A stretch of 9,266 bases of DNA, from positions 1-9,266 of the forward strand of contig RFLK01000003.1 of assembly GCA_003694525.1 (NCBI GenBank). Reading direction: 5' to 3'. Source of the stretch: Candidatus Woesearchaeota archaeon (GTDB lineage Archaea > Nanobdellota > Nanobdellia > Woesearchaeales > ARS49). A program made the translations under genes and the position numbers. Below, piece after piece: positions 7,179 to 9,266 of this stretch. The notes under the pieces are model-generated. The model was not told where the DNA came from, searched no databases, and was given only the letters and a program-made list of their open reading frames with translations. Numbering within the stretch: position 1 is the stretch's first letter; each line of letters opens with the position of its first letter.

Positions 7179-7772
7179 ATGGTATTGGCATTTAATAGAT
7201 GGGATTGCGAAGGGATTGTCGTTGAAGATCCGGGTTTGAAGCGCTATGTTTCCCTGGATGCTCGTTTTGTTCCAAGAACTGGTGCAAGATATGCTGGAAG
7301 GCGTTTTCACAAGTCTCGCACTTTCATAATAGAGCGTTTGATGAACAAGCTTATGGTTACAGGACACAAGGCGAAAAAGCATTACAGATCCTCTGGCCAT
7401 AATACTGGAAAAGGCGCTCTTGTTTACGATATTGTTTTTGAAGCGTTGAAGATAATTGAGGAAAAGACGAAGGAGAATCCGATAAGCGTTTTTGTAAAGG
7501 CGCTGGAGAATGCAGCGCCCAGGGAAGAGATTGTGGCGATAGAATATGGCGGTGCAAGGTATCCTAAGGCTGTTGAGTGCGCTCCTCAGCGCAGGATCGA
7601 TGTTGCTTTGCGCTATTTCACGCAGGGCGCTTATCAGAATAGTTTCAACAAGAAGCGCAAGATCGAGCAGGCTTTGGCTGATGAGATACTTGCAGCATAC
7701 AAGCTTGACCCTAAATCTCTTGCAATATCAAAAAAGCTCGAGCTTGAGAGACAAGCGGACGCTTCAAGGTAG
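7179..7772 (+). CDS. rps7: Small ribosomal subunit protein uS7
   Basis: A 197-residue archaeal-type uS7, which nucleates folding of the 16S rRNA 3' domain and lies next to the tRNA exit site. Diagnostic blocks: GKGALVYDIVFEALKII (77-93); NPISVFVKALENAAPREEI (100-118); GGARYPKAVECAPQRRIDVA (124-143); FNKKRKIEQALADEILAA (156-173); and the C-terminal ISKKLELERQADASR (183-197). The start is not certain. ATG 7179 is 2 bases after the rps12 stop; an in-frame GTG at 7173 would overlap that stop by 4 bases, has AAGG at a good distance, and would add only two residues (MK). I keep the ATG because all other starts in the operon are ATG. A T-rich stretch right after the stop probably ends the operon. 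EF-2 and EF-1alpha, common next genes in archaea, are not here. Confidence 0.97.
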   Translation: MVLAFNRWDCEGIVVEDPGLKRYVSLDARFVPRTGARYAGRRFHKSRTFIIERLMNKLMVTGHKAKKHYRSSGHNTGKGALVYDIVFEALKIIEEKTKENPISVFVKALENAAPREEIVAIEYGGARYPKAVECAPQRRIDVALRYFTQGAYQNSFNKKRKIEQALADEILAAYKLDPKSLAISKKLELERQADASR

Positions 7773-7800
7773 TTCTTTTAGTATTTTGGTTTTTGATTTT
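7773..7800 (+). terminator. T-rich archaeal-type terminator after rps7
   Basis: 20 of the 28 bases immediately after the rps7 stop are T, arranged as runs of four, four, five and four. Archaeal polymerase terminates on such U-rich stretches without needing a hairpin, and I see no stem-loop here. The position, between the end of a dense operon and a promoter-like element, fits the end of the RNA polymerase transcript. Confidence 0.65.
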
Positions 7801-7814
7801 CGAAAGAATTAATA
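7801..7814 (+). promoter_or_regulatory. Candidate BRE/TATA promoter for the 73-aa gene
   Basis: A purine-rich BRE-like CGAAAG (7801-7806) is followed by the AT-only box AATTAATA (7807-7814). The box centre is about 27 bases before the ATG at 7838, so the predicted transcript would begin at or next to that ATG (a leaderless mRNA). The match to a TATA consensus is moderate; the position is the stronger argument. Confidence 0.5.
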
Positions 7815-7837
7815 ATGGAATGTGCCTTGGCCTCATT

Positions 7838-8059
7838 ATGAGCGAAAAGGGCGAGACTCCTTCAGAGCATAAGAAAAAGCACGCGAAAGATTCTGAAAAG
7901 GCGTGGAGCGAAGTTCTTGACAAGGAAGGTGAGCACGCAGAATATGATTTGGTTGATCCTACTCACGAGAAAGCAGGAGTGCGTGTTGAAGTTTCTCAAG
8001 AGTCTTCTGAAGAGTCTCGCGAGCAGTCAAAATTGCCTCCTGAAGAGAGGGACGTTTGA
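7838..8059 (+). CDS. Small highly charged hypothetical protein
   Basis: A 73-residue protein that I do not recognise. It is dominated by Glu, Lys, Ser, Asp and His, with very few large hydrophobic residues: MSEKGETPSEHKKKHAK at the start, then a short less polar middle (EYDLVDPTHEKAGVRVEV, 35-52) and a Ser/Glu-rich tail (SQESSEESREQSK, 53-65). No signal peptide, membrane segment or cysteine is visible, so it looks like a mostly disordered soluble protein. Start choices in the same frame are TTG 7793, ATG 7820 and ATG 7838. I prefer 7838 because a TATA-like box is about 27 bases upstream, and because the 7820 start would add a hydrophobic MCLGLI piece unlike the rest. It is separated from rps7 by a terminator-like stretch and is 20 bases upstream of the next unknown gene, with which it may be cotranscribed. 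Coding status is likely but rests on one open frame and composition. Confidence 0.6.
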   Translation: MSEKGETPSEHKKKHAKDSEKAWSEVLDKEGEHAEYDLVDPTHEKAGVRVEVSQESSEESREQSKLPPEERDV

Positions 8060-8079
8060 TTTTTGGGTAGTTCAATAGT

Positions 8080-8502
8080 ATGGCAGTTTATTGGAAGAAG
8101 TTGTTTGGTGATGATCGGCCGGAGTGGTCCTTGAGAAAGCAAGGTGATTTTTACAGGCTGATAAAAAGTCCTCCGTTCTGGTTTGACAAGCCGTCATTGC
8201 TTGTTGCACAATGGGGTGATGATGATCTTATGCTTTACAGGGAAGCTAAGGGCTCAAATTATCAGTACAAGGACGTTAAGCCTTTTGGATTATCTCTTCT
8301 CGTTTTCAGATATGGCGGGCACAGTGCATTGGTTTCTGCAAGGGATCGTTTCTCTGAATATCTGGCAGATTGCGGTTTGAGCACCATTGATGTGCGCTCT
8401 TCATTGGCGTATGGAATTAATCCTTCGTATAGGTCAAAGTTCAGAAGTTCGCTTAATGATTTGCTCGATTTTATCGAGTCTGGTAATCTGCGTTCTAGAT
8501 GA
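8080..8502 (+). CDS. Hypothetical protein, 140 aa
   Basis: A 140-residue protein that I cannot assign. It begins with an aromatic-rich segment (VYWKKLFGDDRPEW, 3-16) and continues with FYRLIKSPPFWFDKPSLLVAQ (24-44, in two pieces) and GDDDLMLYREAK (46-57). LSLLVFRYGGHSALVSARDR (71-90) is a beta-like hydrophobic strand, a glycine turn, then a basic stretch. The C-terminal part (FRSSLNDLLDFIESGN, 121-136) looks helical. There is no signal peptide, transmembrane helix or cysteine motif (only C98). The alternating hydrophobic pattern suggests a small folded alpha/beta protein. The ATG is 20 bases after the previous gene; the spacer is T-rich with no good TATA box at the leaderless distance and only a weak GGGTAG upstream, so it may share the upstream gene's promoter. 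Base composition and codon choice resemble the operon genes. A very weak resemblance to the next gene is noted among the findings. Confidence 0.7.
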   Translation: MAVYWKKLFGDDRPEWSLRKQGDFYRLIKSPPFWFDKPSLLVAQWGDDDLMLYREAKGSNYQYKDVKPFGLSLLVFRYGGHSALVSARDRFSEYLADCGLSTIDVRSSLAYGINPSYRSKFRSSLNDLLDFIESGNLRSR

Positions 8503-8532
8503 TTTGTGTCATTGTGCTGTTTGTTTCGTGTC

Positions 8533-8548
8533 AAAATAAATTTAAATT
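8533..8548 (+). promoter_or_regulatory. Candidate BRE/TATA promoter for the 173-aa gene
   Basis: The 66-base gap between the 140-aa and 173-aa genes contains A-rich AAAATAAA (8533-8540) joined to the box TTTAAATT (8541-8548). The box centre is about 25 bases before the ATG at 8569, so transcription should start at or within a couple of bases of that codon. This is the most TATA-like string in the window and supports both an independent promoter and a leaderless start. Confidence 0.6.
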
Positions 8549-8568
8549 CATATTCTCTGGTTCTGTTG

Positions 8569-9090
8569 ATGGATTGGTTCTCTCCTATGTGGTCGCCCTA
8601 CAATGGTAGTGAGGTCTCTGATCTGTTGAGAAAACATTCAGAGGGCACATACAGACTTGCGCCGTACTCTATTTTTGGATGGTACCCGTTAGGCCGTGCA
8701 AAAGTATATGCAGGAGTGTTTGATGGCAAGGTGATATTGCAGGTGGGTGATAAGAGTCCGCATCATTTTTTCGGCTTGTCTGCAATTTTGAATAATATGC
8801 GTTCAGGGAAGAAGAGGGAGAATAGGGAAGAGTTGAGAAGATACGCGCGAATTGATTGCGAGTCTGTTTTGAATGCGAGCATGTTCAGGGTGCCTTCAAA
8901 GCATCATTCAGCTTTTGGTTGCATAAAACAGTATCTTGCCTTTGCTTTTGGGGTGTGTACAGAAGGTTATTTGGATGAAAAAATAGAGCGGAAGGATTTG
9001 CTTGGTGCCTCTTGTAAAGTGCCGTCTGGTTCAGAGAAGGGTAATCAGAGGGAGTATGTCAGGCAGCTTGATTTAAGGCCGCTTTTCTGA
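8569..9090 (+). CDS. Hypothetical protein, 173 aa
   Basis: A 173-residue protein that I do not recognise. The N-terminus is aromatic (MDWFSPMWSPYNG, 1-13). Then come LLRKHSEGTYRLAPYSIFGW (19-38), a beta-rich stretch AKVYAGVFDGKVILQVGD (44-61), HHFFGLSAILNNM (65-77), a very basic segment KKRENREELRRYAR (81-94) and a mixed C-terminal third with four cysteines (C97, C118, C130, C149) not arranged as a zinc knuckle. No signal peptide or clear transmembrane helix is visible; QYLAFAFGVC (121-130) is hydrophobic but too short. The frame extends upstream to a GTG at 8506, but those 21 codons include the TATA-like box, so I start at ATG 8569. The 3' end overlaps a convergent minus-strand frame by 32 bases. 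Function is unknown; the basic helix could bind nucleic acid, but that is only a guess. Confidence 0.7.
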   Translation: MDWFSPMWSPYNGSEVSDLLRKHSEGTYRLAPYSIFGWYPLGRAKVYAGVFDGKVILQVGDKSPHHFFGLSAILNNMRSGKKRENREELRRYARIDCESVLNASMFRVPSKHHSAFGCIKQYLAFAFGVCTEGYLDEKIERKDLLGASCKVPSGSEKGNQREYVRQLDLRPLF

Positions 9091-9265
9091 TCTGTTCATT
9101 TTGCTGTATTTTTTTGAAATATTTCTGATTTGTGATTACCTCGAGTATTTCTCTCTCATCCCCAAGAACTATGACGTCTATATCTCCTGGCCGGCCTTGG
9201 TCTATGAATGGGTAGCTTGTTATTATTCTGCAATCTGATAGCTCGTGTGTAAATACGCTCTCGAT
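9059..9265 (-). CDS. Partial hypothetical protein, C-terminal 68 residues, convergent
   Basis: Reading the minus strand from the right edge gives 68 uninterrupted codons ending at TGA (complement of 9059-9061). There is no ATG, GTG or TTG in frame, so the start must be outside the window. The peptide has natural protein composition: LSDCRIITSYPFIDQG, then RPGDIDVIVLGDEREILEVI, then a Lys/Gln-rich helix NQKYFKKIQQNEQIRKAALN and a final QAA. The GDIDVIV string with an acidic pair after a Gly/Pro turn faintly recalls the D-x-D strand of nucleotidyltransferase-fold proteins, but I would not assign a family on that. One of the other two minus-strand frames reaches a stop (TGA) at about 9156-9158, so this frame is the best explanation of the 176 bases after 9090. 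It converges on, and overlaps by 32 bases, the 173-aa gene. Confidence 0.65.
   Translation of the reverse strand: MESVFTHELSDCRIITSYPFIDQGRPGDIDVIVLGDEREILEVITNQKYFKKIQQNEQIRKAALNQAA
9109..9115 (+). terminator. T7 run, possible terminator for the 173-aa gene
   Basis: Seven consecutive T residues lie 18 bases after the stop of the 173-aa gene, in a T-rich context with no hairpin. This would suffice for archaeal U-tract termination on the plus strand. The same bases code for lysines in the convergent minus-strand frame, so the run could also simply reflect that coding sequence. Confidence 0.4.
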
Positions 9266-9266
9266 G

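Larger units (their letters stand above)
1..7772 (+). other. RNA polymerase - ribosomal protein operon (rpoB''-B'-A'-A''-rpl30e-nusA-rps12-rps7)
   Basis: Eight co-directional genes with junctions of -4, -1, +1, +1, +1, -1 and +2 bases. The order is the classic archaeal one. There is no room for internal promoters in intergenic DNA, so the genes are almost certainly one transcript with coupled translation. The transcript start and any rpoH gene would be left of the window. Confidence 0.9.

Noticed and set aside
7773..7837. A small RNA gene or riboswitch in the gap after rps7
   Set aside because: The gap is only 65 bases, has no visible stem-loop, and is fully explained by a T-rich terminator plus a promoter.
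8506..8568. GTG 8506 as start of the last plus-strand gene
   Set aside because: The extra 21 codons include the TATA-like box and an AT-rich spacer, and read as unlikely protein sequence.
1..9266. CRISPR array, tRNA or rRNA genes, insertion sequences, long direct or inverted repeats
   Set aside because: I looked for periodic repeats, cloverleaf-like stems, transposase motifs and terminal repeats by eye and saw none.

Overview
This window is archaeal. It carries the conserved archaeal RNA polymerase / ribosomal protein operon in the order rpoB'' (3' end only) - rpoB' - rpoA' - rpoA'' - rpl30e - nusA (short KH-only archaeal form) - rps12 - rps7. Both large polymerase subunits are split in two: the beta-like subunit into B''/B' and the beta'-like subunit into A'/A''. 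Archaea split A in this way; only some lineages (many euryarchaea and some others) also split B. An L30e protein and a 138-residue NusA of two KH motifs point the same way. Several polymerase motifs differ from the commonly cited euryarchaeal and crenarchaeal versions, which together with the tight packing makes me lean towards a DPANN-type archaeon. That lineage call is an inference from remembered family sequences and was not tested.

Layout. Positions 1-7772 are one co-directional gene train with almost no intergenic DNA: neighbouring genes overlap by 1-4 bases or are separated by 1-2 bases. Its products are the catalytic body of RNA polymerase, a putative transcription elongation/termination KH protein, and three ribosomal proteins. 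B'' + B' form the lobe, protrusion, wall and hybrid-binding side. A' carries the clamp, the metal-A aspartates and the bridge helix. A'' carries the trigger loop and jaw. All catalytic residues I looked for are present, so these are functional genes.

After rps7 the usual partners (EF-2, EF-1alpha, S10) do not follow. Instead there is a T-rich terminator-like stretch (7773-7800) and then three small genes that I do not recognise: 73 aa, highly charged; 140 aa; and 173 aa. Two of them have a BRE/TATA-like element centred about 25-27 bases before the ATG, the geometry expected of leaderless archaeal transcripts. At the right edge a convergent minus-strand reading frame (9059-9265, open at the window end, with no start codon inside the window) overlaps the end of the last plus-strand gene by 32 bases.

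The 1-7772 part is ordinary core genome with a few sequence oddities: a roughly 65-residue charged N-terminal extension on RpoA', and an altered link motif in RpoB'. The 7773-9266 part is accessory or lineage-specific and holds the only genuinely unknown genes. I see no CRISPR array, insertion sequence, tRNA or rRNA gene.
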